DNA of 64,000 bases from Diogma glabrata (lineage: Eukaryota; Arthropoda; Insecta; Diptera; Cylindrotomidae), in contig OY856186.1 in the NCBI GenBank assembly GCA_963693315.1, forward strand, positions 235,829,135 through 235,893,134, read 5' to 3'. The notes below the pieces were generated by a model. That model saw only the letters and a program-made list of their open reading frames with translations, was not told the DNA's origin and made no database searches. Below, piece by piece: positions 34,505 through 49,500 of the stretch; within the stretch, counting starts at the first letter, position 1, and every line of letters begins with the position of its first letter. The position numbers and the translations under genes are program-made.

Positions 34505-37500
34505 CTGAAAATAAAAACATACTCTGTTAACAGGGAGGAATATAATTATGTATGTATATTCATTTTGAATACAAAATATTTTTTAAAATTTATGATGTGC
34601 TTAATAATTAAGTAACCAGAAAATTCCAGAATTTAATAATTCGCACAGGATAAGTATACTATAAAAATTTAATGATAGATAATATTTACTTACATGAATA
34701 AATACATATTTTGGCATCCATCGTTTGATTAAATTATTTAATTCAATTTGTAACAGTTCATCTTTCTTTTCTGGATCATATTGTGTATTATATTCAAGTA
34801 CTAATTCAGGCAACTGTTGCCAGCCCAATTTTAATGGATATAGATTAAATGATATTACGTAATCGGAATGCGAATATAATGATATATTAACCTACAATCA
34901 AATAATGTTCAAAATATCTTACTGATAGTAAAAACAACTAAAGATATTTACCTGTTTGTGTCCAGCAAACATAAAACTATCCGAATTATTTAAGCATGCA
35001 TGCAGATATAGAAGCCTACTTGTAGGATTTTTTAAGATTATTTTAAGGGTCATCGGTGTACGTACGTACATTTTTTCATCAAAGTAACAATATAAATTTA
35101 AAACTGGTTCGATAACTTCTGTAAATAAAAATGATATAAATACTTAAATCCAACAAGCTCGTTTTTGATAGCAAAAAAAAATCAGGAAATCACAGCCTCA
35201 GCAGAAATTGTCACATTTAGGTACATTTAGATTTATAAAACTGGCAAATCCAAACAATGGGTACACCCACGGTTTCCAAACCAACCAGAGTACAGTTCCA
35301 GTGCTATTAGGTCCTAGAATAAAACAGATGGTAGGATTAGGACCTTAACAACAATATTTCAACCCGAAGCTGTCATAATCTGCAGTGGTACTTTCCATGT
35401 AATGAAATAAGATACGGCAACACAAAAACACATATTATTTTTGACAATCAGGTGCTGCTTTTGTCACAAATGAACATGCTTTCACTCAAAACAAATATGG
35501 AAATGCTTTTGAATTCTAAAAAATATTGCTAGCTAAAACGATATCACATTTGTGAAGGTACATGAATCAGAATCTTTAGCGTAATGCGTCAATAAAAACT
35601 CAAAGGACAATGTCTGTAGTTTGGTTGGCCAAGAGTTCACTAAAGAGTGCAATATAAAAAAGAGAACAAGCATAAAGCACTCAACTGTTGAGAAACCTAT
35701 AGATGGCCACCCTGTTTCACAGCTAAAAATAATTGATTTAATGTCTTTGAAGTCAGTCAGTCTTCTCAACCAAACGATTTGAACTGTGTACTCTGTACTC
35801 TGCAACTTAGATCCGAAAACAAAAGCAGACACCATCTGCGCATATACAAAAATCGATCTCAGCTTATTACCAACGTTAAAAGATTCAACATGGATTAGAA
35901 AACACTTACGGAGAAATTGACGTCGAATAGACCTTGAGGACCCTCCTATAAAAATAAAACTATTATAAAAAAAAATTATTTGTGTAATTAAAAAGCAGAG
36001 CTACACGTGGAGCAAATATAATATTTGATGCAATTTTCTTCTAGGAAAGATTCAACAACAACAAATACAAAATTTGTGTTGTATTTGTTGTTGAAATATT
36101 TTATTGTGTCTTCTCGAAGAAGGGTACAACAAGACCAAACAAATAACATTCCGGTTAAAAGACTTTTAAAATGCGACCAATCTTTTTAGAACGGCAAAAA
36201 TGCTTTTTTCTTAGCAGGTTATTTTGTACATTTATTGTACCTGGTACTTTGTATCGTGTACATAATACATAAAAGTTTTGAGTTTTATTGAATAAAAATA
36301 TTCTGTGTTTTATTTCACTCCTTATTCTCATTCCCTTAGTAAATATAATTATGAGTGTATGATACTTCGCTATATTTTGTATTAAAAGTGTTCTATCATT
36401 TTATGTTTTTTTTTTATCATTTCAAAGACTTTTAAAGATTTTCGATTAATTAGGTTCGTAGTTAAGTGAAGAAAGAAAACAAAAAAAAATTTTTTTTTAA
36501 AAGGTCTTACATAGTAGATCTGTAAAACAAACCAGCCAGGCGCCAGTGAATAAATTGTTTTTTCTCAATATTACATTTTATATGAAAAAACTATCAAATT
36601 CGAATGTGATTTTCAACCTAAAGTGGTGTGAGGAATTTTTATCTAGATATAAATTTAACCCCAATTTATTTTGCCATTGTCACCAGAAAAAAATAAAATA
36701 AAAACGAAATTATCATAAATTCAAGATAAACACTTACCAATTCCACTTATAATAAATTTCGACTCATTTTCTTCGTTAGAGCCCGACCTTCTCCATTTAA
36801 TACAATAAACACCAAATATTGGTAATCCGTTATCAGTATAACTATATAAATTTGGATAGTTTTTAAAAAATCCTCGTTTTTCATTAGTTAAATCGATTGC
36901 ATCTGTTACATTATTATATATACATTTAATATTATTTAATTTATTATTTATATTTAAATCATCTATAGTTTTACTATTTATACTATTGTTAAGAGATGTT
37001 GTTGTACTTGTATTTATTGTTGAAATTAATAGATCATCGGTTCCTAATTTATTACTACTATTTGATAGTTCATTTGCAGTTATATTTAAATTAAACATTT
37101 GACTATTTAAAAGACTAGTACTACCGATAATTGTTGAATTTGTCGGTAATTTTGATAATAAATTTTTATTAAAAAGTAACTCATTACTTTCAATATTTTG
37201 TTGAAATCCACCGCCAACATTATCTGATTTTTTGTTTATGATTTTATTTTGATTTTGTTGAATTTTATTTGTATTACGATTATTACTAAATATTAAATTA
37301 TTTTTATTTTTGTCGTAACTATCTTTTGTTATCCATTCATTTGTTGTTGAATTGGAGCATATTAAATGAATTTCTTCTAATTTTTCGCCTTTCTTTAAAT
37401 TTGATTTAATAAATTTCTTTTCTCCACTATAACGTTTTTTTATAATATTATAATCGCTAATAAAATATGAATCTATTATATCTATATTTGATGATGACTT

Positions 37501-40500
37501 CACCTCAGCATTTATCTTAAGTATAAAATCTTCATTTTTATAGGCACGCATTAATGCTTGCCGACTTAATGTATAAAATTTTCCAGTTAATTGAAATTCT
37601 TCAACGCATGATATTATTACAATATCATCTTTTATTTTCTTCACAGTTTCGTTCGAATATTCAATTTTAATATTATGATTATTTGATTGTAGTTTTTTAC
37701 GATTTTTATTTTCTATGTTATTGGTGATGCTCAATTGATTTGATTTATGAACTGTACTTGGTGGTGGTGATTCATAGTTTATAATGTTATTGCTGTTTGA
37801 AGGATTTGGTGGATTTTGTATGTTAAAATTTTCAGTTTGGTACCAAATTTTTTGCTGTAATTCTATATTTCCTTCGATTAAACTTGTGATATAATAAATA
37901 ACATTCGATGTTGATTGAATTTGTAACTGGCCGATATCTATTTCGATATGTGATAGTAATTTCTGAACTTTAGATGTAATATCAGTTGTTAGGAAGACTG
38001 AAATGAGAAAAACGAAAAAATGTATGAATAAATATGATTTAACTTATTATCCGGAAGCAAATAATAACGATGGATTTTATTAGGAATTATTAATTTCTAA
38101 ACATCACTTATGTGTGAATTCGCAGGATAGGAAGGAATATTATTATTCCGTAACATCTTAAGTCACTTGTGTAGTTATTATTATGTTTTAGTACAGTGAA
38201 AAAAATTAATGTAATCTAAATCTCATCTCGAAGTTGGCAGTTTATTATTCAAACAAAGAAAAAATACTTGCAAATAATTTCACGGTGATTGGTACAACTA
38301 CACGTTAAAATTTTTCTGATAAAAAATAAAGTTTATTTAAAATATAAAGTGTTAAGGGCAATATAAGATTAGTTAAATAAAGTTACAGATTATTTCCATG
38401 GAATAAATTTACTTTGGGCTCATATAATAAATTTGGTTTCAAAATTAAAGTATTTGAAATTAATTGAACTAAATTTAATTTTCACATAAACATTACGTGT
38501 GGTTGTCTCAACTACATCGTTTTATAACTGTAAAGCTGTTGAATCAATTTCGGAGTTCGATTCGTCATATTTGATCCTGCGGCGTTGAACGGATCACTGA
38601 ACCATGACCGATTGTTCGTCGGTTAGTAATCTATGATGTACATGAAATTATTTTTTTAATGAACATTTTTCACATTTTTTTTATTCAATTCAATTACTTC
38701 GCACAACATACTGAAAAAAACAACTAACACAGTTAATAATTTAAAAAAAAAATTATTTTGAATGGAATAAAAAAAATCAATAAGCCTTCATATTTTTTCT
38801 TTAATAAAATGTGTTGTGTAGTAGGAATTACAATATGTGTCACATGATTCGTTCTTGAAAAATGATTGCCTAAAAATAGAGAACGAAGTGTTTGGTATTT
38901 TGCAGATTATGATTGGTTACAAGCAAAAAACACTTACGATGGCTATTGTTTGTAGATTGATTTGATATTGCTGTTCATTTTTGTTAGTAGAACGATTTTT
39001 TTTTAAATATTTGTTGTCGCTTTTCAAAACTTTAAATATCATTTATCTTTTTAGGTGCTATGGCGTCGATTTAATGGGGATTATTGCATTCTAAAGAGGG
39101 ATGGTTCTTGGCTTATTAACGATAGACCCTTATAAATTTAGAAGTTTTATTCCTATTAAACAGATGTTTCCTTCATCTATAAGTTTCTTACATAAATTCT
39201 TTTCTTTTCGGTGCTAGTTAAGGTTTTCTTTAGATTTGTTTCGGTTAAACTTTCGTAAGAAACTCTTTGTGGATGTAATTTTACATAAATTGACATAGTA
39301 TTGGCGAACTAGATGAGTGATAATAGAGAACGACATTTCAAATAAATTAAAACATTATAAATATTCATAAACTCCAAGGCGTTTGACAGTTTGGCATTGG
39401 GCTTTTAACAATAAATTAATTTCGTTTGGAGTCTGCAAGATCTTGATCTGTTGGTTAGAAGATTCCTAAGATCTATCAGTGGTACTGGATGGTGCTGTGT
39501 CGGATAAATTCCCAATTCAAGCCGTTGTTCCTCGGGGATCGGTTCTGTCACCAACTGTTTTTTCTGATCTTTATCAACGATTTTTTATCTATCACCACAA
39601 ACCCAATATATAGCGTTTTGTCCCTTAAAACCTCGCTATATAGCTGCAATGCAACGTTTTCGAGGCAACCAATAATAAATTCGCCTACACTTAAGCTATT
39701 GGGTACTAATATCAATCACAAACTAAAATGGCATGATCATATTCTTTCCGTGGCAAAATTTGGGTCACAACGCCTTTGCTTCGTATGTCGCTGTAAAATC
39801 TTTTTCTCTCCATCTGAAATTACTACGATCTATAAAGTATATATACGACCGATCCTCGAATTCGACTCCCATTTATGGACTGCAGCACTCTTTAAATCCT
39901 CTTTAAATTTTGTCGACAGAGTTCACAGGCGTGCATTGAAGCTGATTGATGATCCAATGATAATATCGGGTATGTATTCGCTGCATCATAGAAGAGTGGT
40001 TGGAGCTCTTACACTATTCTACTGATACTACTACGGTAAATGCTCTAAAGAAGTTAGTGATTTAATATCTCCATTACGTAGATCGCCAAGAGCCACAAAA
40101 TAATCGTTGCATTCTCATAAGCATAACTTGGAGGTCTTATATGTGAGAACATCTAGCTATAATAAATCCTTTCTTTCACGTTCCGTATACTGGTGGAATC
40201 AATTACCGAAAAATGTTTTCCCAGCTACGCACAATCTCCAAGCTTTTAAATCAGCAGTAAATCAACACTATCGCTCCAGTCCTATCCCAAGGACTACCAA
40301 CATTCTAACTTTTCTTTCCTATGGTTAACACGTGCGTCAAGCATTGGAAGTCATTTAACCTAATTGATTAAAACACACTATAAAAAAAAAAAAATAAACA
40401 TAAACTAAATTATTCAGGATTCGCGGTCAGCTTTAAATGTGGCCAATGCTTTTTCAGTAAACCTACGATTCGCATCTATTTGTATTTGAACGTGAGATGT

Positions 40501-43500
40501 TTCGTTACATTTTTGACGTGAAGTCAACCAACAATAGAAGAAGGAAAAACGATATAGATGATACGACACGATATAGTTTTGATGTCAGGCACCTTCTTAA
40601 AGATGAACCTGATAAAATATTTCTATTTTTTTTATTTATTCATGAGATTTTAGTACAAAAAGAAAAACTAAAATTTGCCACCACATGTACCACTCAAAAG
40701 TTAAAAGTAAGATAACAAAAACCAACTTTAAGATGTAAATCTTTAAGTTTCAATTGATAGAATTAAACTTTTTTTAAAGCAAATAGAACTATCAAGAAAA
40801 ATATTCACCCTTTGATAATGTTATGATATCTCGATAAAATTTCTAACCATTATTAAGGGTGAAAAAATATCCTCTTGCGATTTAGATAAATCGACATCGA
40901 AATAAAATATTATGAATACATAAATAATGATTTTGTCATATGATTTAGTTTTCTTATTAAGCAATTTTAGGTTAATCATGTGTAAGTAGCTTTGGGAGTC
41001 TATGCCACCTTTTAAGGATTCCTAAGAGAAATAAAATTGACTTCATTAAACTTCGTTCTTCAAAGATCATCAATTTTAAAATCTTTAAAATTTCGTCATA
41101 GGATGCTTGTTGTATATCATTTGAAGTTTAGTTTTCTATATTTTAAATTATTGATAAACTTTATTTTAATTTTTTCTATATATTAGATTAGTAATATTTT
41201 TTTTTTTAAATAAAAAGTGTTGTGTTATATGTCACAACAACACATAAATACTTTTTAAGACGTAGGTCGCACAACAACTTGCGCTCTAAGGTGTTGATGA
41301 ACGCTTTTTTAAACTTCTGCGGATTGAATGAAACCACCTGAGACTATGGATTCCGGCAAACTATTCTATTTGTATGCAGTTTGGACAAAGAAGTCTGTCT
41401 GCGCGGGATCTCGACTGTTTGACTGGTTGCGCTAGTCGATTGCCGAGGGGCATGGGAGTAAGAATAAGTTTGAGGCATGATGCTGCTGATTTCATCTGAG
41501 AACTGTTGATGGCGATATTTGTAAAAAACAACGACGTCAGCAACAGTGCGACGATGTTTTAGGGAATCAAGTTTTGATGTCAAATCTCGATCACCCACAA
41601 TTCGTATAGCCCGCTTTTGAACAGAGTCCAAGAGTACCAAGATGGAAACAGAAGTAGCACCCCAAACTTGACAACAGTACTCCATACAGGGACGAATATA
41701 GGACTTATAAACATGGTATGGAGTGAAAATTTTTTTGCATCTATTTAGGAGGCCGACTTTTCTAGACGCGCTTTTGTCATCGCCATTACATAATCGTTCC
41801 AGAGTGAGTCATTTGAACTGTGACACCCAATAAACGAATGTTTTTACATTCACCTATTGGTTCATCACCCATACTGAATAAAATATCTTTGGGGAACTCG
41901 GTCTTTGATCTGGAAACAATCAACAGCTGTGTTTTGGTAGAGTTTAAATTGAACAGGTTTTGGTCACCCCAATCGGCGACTTTTTTATAGGTCTTTATTC
42001 ACGTTTATGGTAGCGTTTCTGTCGGCGGGATTAATTATTTCGTTCGTGCATTTTACCTTTTGAAGGCGGACGACTTGTGCAGAGTACTATCATCTGCAAA
42101 ACTTTTTATTGAATTGCTGGCGATTTTCAGCAATTCGTTGATATAAATCAAAAATAGGGTTGGAGACAATACTGAGCCTTGACGTACACCAGTGTTACTT
42201 AGTTTAGACTCAGACGAAAATCCGTCTAAAGAGACCGAAATGTATCGGTTGGATAGAAAATTTTGAATCAGCTTCACAACATTGGGATGAAAACCATACG
42301 CAACGAGCTTGTTGATTAAGTTGGCATGCCAGACTTGATCGAAAAACTTGTGCGAGGAATAGAAGGGAAACCATATAATTGATGCATACTCAAAATAGCA
42401 AAACACTGTATAAGGTCATACAGTACAGGGTGGTTTAATTTGGGTACATCTACGTTCTGATTCAGAATCATCTAATAAATAAAAATTATTAGACAAATTA
42501 TTTGTAGCTTCGTTAAATCACAACATTGAGAGTGTAAACATAAAACTACCGAAACTGCATAAACCTTGCATATCTTCCTATGTTATTGGTTCTCACTAGC
42601 ACAACTGTTGTAAACCGACTAGGATAATTACAATGCTATGGTCTTTCAGGCCACGCGCAACTAAATGAGGCAATTAAACTTTGCTAATACTTGTGTTAAT
42701 TCAAATAAGAAACATCAAATCGCAATGACGAAGCACGGAGAGATCAGTGTTTGTCAACCGATCACAACTAATATTTAGCGTACATAGACTTATGTCAAAT
42801 TGTTTTTTTGGTTTCCTCTCTTTGTCTGAGAGAGAAACAGTTGTGTCTTCCCATAGACGTGCGTAAATTTTTCATTTGATTCAAAATTGTACAATTATTG
42901 CAAGTTTTTTTTTTTTAAATGTATAAGAATAAAATCCAACCACAAAAAATAATAGTTTCTCCCTCTCTGCGACTGTATAAAAAGAAATGAAAAATATGAC
43001 GTTTTGGCTTTTATTATAACCAAACATAAAATTCTTGATATTTTATCAATGAAGAACAAATTTGTCCATAATGAAAAAAAATTAAGAGCAAATTTTCATA
43101 ATATGCTTTGAGAATATTTACATAACATAAATATTTGTTCGTATCGTTAGAAAATATTGCTTGTCTATTATAAAATATTTGAGTTAAATAATCATTGGAA
43201 ATAACACAATAAATTTAATTTACTCTCGTAATTATTTTTATTTATTTTATAAAAATTGGCACAACTATGAAGAAAACATTTAATGTTTTTTGTCATTTCA
43301 AATTTAGAATTGATATTAATTGATAATTTAATAAAAAAGTTTGTGGTTGTAAATAAAAACAAATCAAAATGGAGAAAAGAGAAATTGAATATGACATTTC
43401 AGTGATCACCATTTGTTATGTCACTCTTCATACAATTTTAAAGTTATGTTCGCTCTATATTTATATATACTCTAAGGTTTTTGTTGATTTGCAATTATTT

Positions 43501-46500
43501 TGCTTGTTTAATCGAGTAATTGGCTCTGCTATTGACAAACGACTTAACAAGAGATACCACATACCACTGCAATAGGAGTGATATATCTAGCCAAGGTGAC
43601 ATATTATGGATCTTAAGAACTCCTTGGAGTCCACGGTAGCACCGCCAATCTTATTTATTGCATCTGCCTTGACGATACCACGCTATTGCTTGCTCGAAGA
43701 AATGAGCAAATTAATAAGTAAAAGCAATCTTTTTTTAAAATTTGGTAGAACTAATCTTAAATGTAATTGCCAAAGAACCGGCTAGTGGCAAATGCCATGG
43801 TCAAGTAATGCACTGTCTTCCTCAATGATTAAAGCCGAAATGTAGAATTATTTGAAAGCTCGTTTCATCGAGCAATCAATAGCATGGCATCATCAAGGAT
43901 ACTCTATAACTAAGATTTAGGGTGACACCGTTGAATACAGCTGAATACAGTTCATTCGCCAGAATAATATCACCTAGACAACACCCTTGCTAGTAATATA
44001 ATATCTCACTACTATTGCTATTGGTATGTGATATCTCACGTCAACTCGTATGCATATACACCCATAGATAAAAAATTTACAAATAAAAAAAATTTAACCA
44101 AACTTGAAAGAAACTGACGCAGATGAACCTGAGCCTGAGCTAGACGGAAGAAAAAGTGATATAAAATTCAAATAGACTGCTGTTATCATACGAGTTGAAC
44201 GATCGTAAGCATAATGGCTTAAAATATCTGGTGCTAACGGCACCACAAGAATCAAGTCAACATTGTCAAATACTTAAATCTTCGTTGCCCGGATGTTCCG
44301 TAATAGTTTTGATGTTGAGATCGTATATTCATGACAACCGGACACCTAAATTTTCCGTTACTACGACGATGGGGTTTCATGGGGTAGCCACATCGTTTTT
44401 TCGTTAAGGGGACATCCAAGACTAGCAAGGATGATCTGCATCCGTCTTTAAATAGCTGGGATAGAACCAAATCCAGTTCCATTCAAAGTTGTTTCATGTC
44501 AAATTGGAGCAAAGAATAAAAACATGCAAACTTTCAAAAGAATAGGGAGCTACACTGCCGTGCAAAGCACAGAAGTGGTAACTTGTATTTTTGACATTCT
44601 GAGATATTAACAATTTTAATTTTCACAGTCAAACTAATCAAAACTATATTCATAGTCAAAAAATTTTCAAATTTTGGTTTGAATCAGAAAAATAGAAGGT
44701 TATATTATTTGTTAATGTTGTAAAATATTGATTGGATAATTAAATAGTAAATTTGATACTTTTAAAGAAGCTACAGTACATTTAAAAGAGTCATTTTTGG
44801 ATGAAAAAATTAATTAAATGGTTTAATTATTATGATAAAAATGTCCATCGACTGTTATCGGCTGTTGGTGTTTTATTTTTGTCAAGAAAAATTTAAATTT
44901 AAAATAAAATAATTAATTTTCTTTAGCATTTTAATTTTTAATTTAGGGAAAAACAATTAATAATTAATAATTTTTGTCTTTATTTTTAGGTAATATTAAA
45001 AGAATTTTAGTTTATAAGAAACCTATTTTTTTTACTACTTGCATGAGAAATTTCAATTATTTACACAAAAACCCAAGACAATAGTACATTATAGAACAAG
45101 GTTGAGAAGTAAGCTATTATTGACCGAGAACTTTTAGATCCTGAGGCGCGTAGCTCTGAGGGATATAATGTTCGAGGTCTATATTAGTCTTCTCAACCGA
45201 GGTATATATAGAATTTTTTTAACTACTAACACTAATTATCATATTTGCTTTGATTAGAATTTGATATTAGTCATTTTCCATTTTATTTTTTAAATATCTT
45301 AAAATATCAAGTAGCCTGGAAGTTTAGTTTCATACAAATAAAACGAAATAAAGGAATGCAATTATTATTTGTTTGTGTTTTTTTGTTCATTTCAATTAAA
45401 AATAAAGGAAAATTTGTCATTTTTAACCTAGGTAATGTATTGTTATTATTATTGACCTAGCTTGAGAAAAATGACTTCTCATTGGGGCAACCGAGTAAAT
45501 AATGACGATTTCTCAAGTTAGTAGTTAAAAAAAGTTATTTTTCTCAGCTATGGTTACTAATAATTATTCCCCACACCTAATAATAAGTATTTTAGCACCT
45601 TCGTAAATAAAATAATGAATGAATGCAAAAACTTCTTTCCAACTATAGTAGTTTATTTGAAATTTTAATTCGTGTTAAACAGAATTCTGTTGAAATTTAG
45701 TTTAGTTGTGAGTTGTAGATTAAAAAAATTCTAAATTTGGCTCAACAATATTGAATAGATTTTCAATTTCATGTCAAAAATAAATAAGCTATATTTTTTA
45801 ATCCAAAGCATATGTGATTTTTATATAGTTTTAAGAAAATTCATTGAAAATAAATTTCTAACTAAGCAGCCCTGAATAATAAATATCCAATACGCAATCC
45901 AATGATATGATAAACAATGTTTCACCAAATCAAAATTTTTATTTATTCACCATTTGCTTATTAATTGACATTTTATTTTGTGAATAATTAAGAGTTTTAG
46001 TGCATTTTTTATATCAAGCAGTAAAAAAAATAGTATATAAACCTCGGTGAAGAAAATTTTCTCCATTTCGGTGCTTAATTCGCGAGAAACGAAGTTCAGT
46101 TACCTCAATGTAGAAAATTTACTTTATCACCTCGGTATATAATGTACTATTATTATCGCCGTTTTCAAATTCGAAGAACGGTAATAATAAACACAGGTTG
46201 GCATAATAATAAGCTTAACAGTTTCTGTTTTTGGATAAAGGATTTAAAGAAAAATTAAGAAGTTCCAAGATAAGTTTTTAGTTTATTATATTTTTCCTTA
46301 AAAAGATTTTGGTTTTATTATGGTTAATTTAGCTTGCTGACATTAATTCTTGTTGTGATAACAGTATTAATGTAATATTTTAGTGTTATTATTGTTTCTT
46401 TCCATTTACTAAAGTTTTTTTATTTGCGGTACATCACATTTTGATGTATTTCTCTTAAAAATTCAATTGCAATTTTACAGTTCAATTGCGATTTCATAGT

Positions 46501-49500
46501 TTGAATCGTCGATTTGGCAGCTGAGACTTAGACTTAGATTCAAGTTTCCGAGCTGTTGGTTTGTCAGTTTAGATTTTGTTTTTATTTTGAATGCAGTTTG
46601 GGTTTTTATTTCCTCTCTGCTCAAGTAAAATTTTATTATTTATTTATCTATTTGGTTGCAAATTAATTTAAATAAATGTGATTGAAATTCAAACCATAAA
46701 CGTTGTGTTGAAATGTCTAAATTATCAATCAATTTTACAAACATAAGGGGTTTGAACGTCAATCTCAACTCGATCCACCACTATCTTGAACGTTGCAATC
46801 CTGATATTCTTTTTTTAATAGAAACGATTATCAGTGGGAGAGACGTAACATTAGATAAGAGTAAATATATTTGTCCTAATTATGATCTAGAATCTTCATT
46901 CTACAACAAATATGGTGTTTGCGCTTATGTTAGAAATTCTATTCCATATGTGAGGATTAAAAAATTTGAATTAAACACTAAACACCGCAATATGGTGTCT
47001 TTAAAAATTAGTTGCCCTAATCAAACGTTGTTTGTTTTTGGACTGTATCGTTCTCCTAATTCACCTGACAACATTAATTTATTTCATGGTTTATGTGATA
47101 AGTTAGATAGGTTGGCTCAGTATCCTAATGCCAAGTTTATTCTTTTTGGGGACTTCAATGTGCATAATAAAGAATGATTCATACACAGCTCCTCTACTGA
47201 TAAGATATGTGAACAGGCTGAGCTGTTTGCTCTCTATCATAATTTCACTCAGATAATAGACCAGAGTTCCTGACATTCCTGGACAAAGTAGCAACATACT
47301 TGACTTGTTTTTGACAAATGATCCACACTTAGTACAATTTAAAGTTTTAGAGCCTTTAGGTGGGTCAGATCATAATTTAATCTCCACAAAATTAAATATA
47401 CAAATTCCTAAACAATTTAAAGCGAATCCCCGTCTTGTTTGGGACTACAAAGTGGCAGATTGGCAAGAAATTAAAATCTTCTTCAAACGCTTTCCTTGGA
47501 AACATAGTTGTCTTACTGGCCAAACATTGCTGCTTTAATTTTTTTGGAATTATACTTGAGGGCATGCGTAGATTTATTCCTAATAAATTGATCATTTCGA
47601 AGGTTGATCTATGGTTTTCGAGAAAATGCAAAAGAAGAAATTAAAGTTAAAAAAGGCTTTTCGAAAGTTTATCCAAAACAAAACTGATGAAAACCTTAGA
47701 GAGTATCAAAAAGAGAGGAATTTATGTAGGAAACTTATAGATGAAGAGAAAAATCTATTTAATTTGAAAAAAGTTTCTAAATTTGCTGAGCACCCACCCA
47801 ACTGGTTCGCGTAACTTCTATAAAGCCGCTAAGGCTATTCAAGGTAATTTCTGTAAATCTTTTCTTCCTCCTCTTGTTGATAGAGATATACCTATTATTG
47901 ACCCAAAAGAAAAGGCTAATTTGCTAGGACATTTTTTTTCTATTAATTCTACATTTGTCGAACCCAATTTCCAACCTAGACCTATCCCTGAAGTATCGCT
48001 CAAAATGAAGCGAATAATTTTTCGTAAAAACATTATTCGAAAAATGCTTTTACAAATTAATACCAACAAGGCATCTGGGCCTGATCATATTCCTCCAATT
48101 ATACTTAAAACGTTTGCTAGGGAGCTAGCACCCATCCTCACTAAAATATTTTATTTGTCTTATAAGAAAGGGGTTTTTCCTGAAATATGGAAAATTGCTA
48201 GTGTGCAGCCAGTTGAAAAAAGGGTAGTAAAACTGACCCATCCAATTACAGACCCATTTCAATTTTGTCAGTAGTTTCTAAAGTTTTTGAGAAATATATA
48301 AATTTTAATTTAATGAGCTTCTTAGAATCTTCCAAATTACTTAATGAAAGACAATACGGCTTCCGAAAAGGAAGAGCAACGGAGATTTGCTTTCGTTTGA
48401 TACTCATCTTTGGAACAAATCCCTTGAAAGCTTTGGTGAGACTTTCGGTGTTGCTCTTGATATTTCCAAAGCATTTGACAAAGTTTGGCAAAAAAATCTT
48501 ATATGCAAGTTGGGATGGCTTAGATGAGCCACTGATTTCCTGGATGCAAAGTTTTATATATGAGCGAAAATTTCGAGTCAATGTTGACGGCATTTCATCG
48601 GATGTATTTTCGACTAATGCAGGAGTTCCTTAAGGTTCCGATTTATCCCCAAGTCTTTTTCTTATCTATAATAATGACTTGTTGGTTTTGTAGTAAAACC
48701 AATTACAGAGTTTCCTACAACAACTTCCCAAACTATTATTGCAATATCTTTCAAAATCTTACCAATTAATATAAAAACAATTGACCTAAAACTCAATTAA
48801 TATTAAAAACAAATATTTCATAAATTAATTTTTCTAAAATCTGGGTTATTTTCAAATATTTGCTAAATTGTTTTGTTAAAATAAAATCAAAATAAATTCG
48901 CGACATTGGCATTAAATAAAATGTAATAAAAACAAAAAAACTAAAGTTTTGGTCAGTGGGTCAATTGTTTCGATATTAACTAACAATTTAATTAATTTCA
49001 ATGCGTAATCAGTTTTAAATTTTAAAAAGTAATATCTTTCAACCGGTCCATAAGCGTAGTAGTCAAGTAACAATCAAACCGTCAATCGATCATCAGTCTG
49101 TCGTTCAGTGAAAACAATCGAGTCAAGTTAGAATAAAGATAGTTAATAAAAATCGTCAATCGGTTAACAAGTTTTCAAAAAAAGTATCAATTAAGCAGTT
49201 GCTAAGTTTTTAATCAGTGAATCCGTTTCACTATATTTTACAAGAAGTAGTGTTCATTAAATTATTATTACACAATTATTACACTATATTTTCCGTAACT
49301 ATAGCGGTGTATCAAAGATATCGGCACTACTCATCATCATATGGTAGTGTAAACAAACATTGGCACTACAGTATCAACAATTAATCCTATCCATAGTTTT
49401 GCTGATGATAGTACTCTTCATGCATCTCATGTTGCACCTAGATTATATTCACCTTTAGCGCGTTATTACTGTAGATCAAATTTGATAGATTCATTAAACG

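Noticed and set aside
34601..34693. Read-through end of TRAPPC11 exon 10 with a hydrophobic tail
   Set aside because: A consensus GTAAGT donor lies exactly where family similarity ends, and a phase-matched short terminal exon follows; kept only as an alternative.
43369..43575. 68-codon hydrophobic ORF in TRAPPC11 intron 7
   Set aside because: AT-rich composition gives such frames by chance; no family resemblance.
44252..44482. 76-codon minus-strand ORF
   Set aside because: No similarity, no neighbouring splice structure, overlapping ORF on the other strand.
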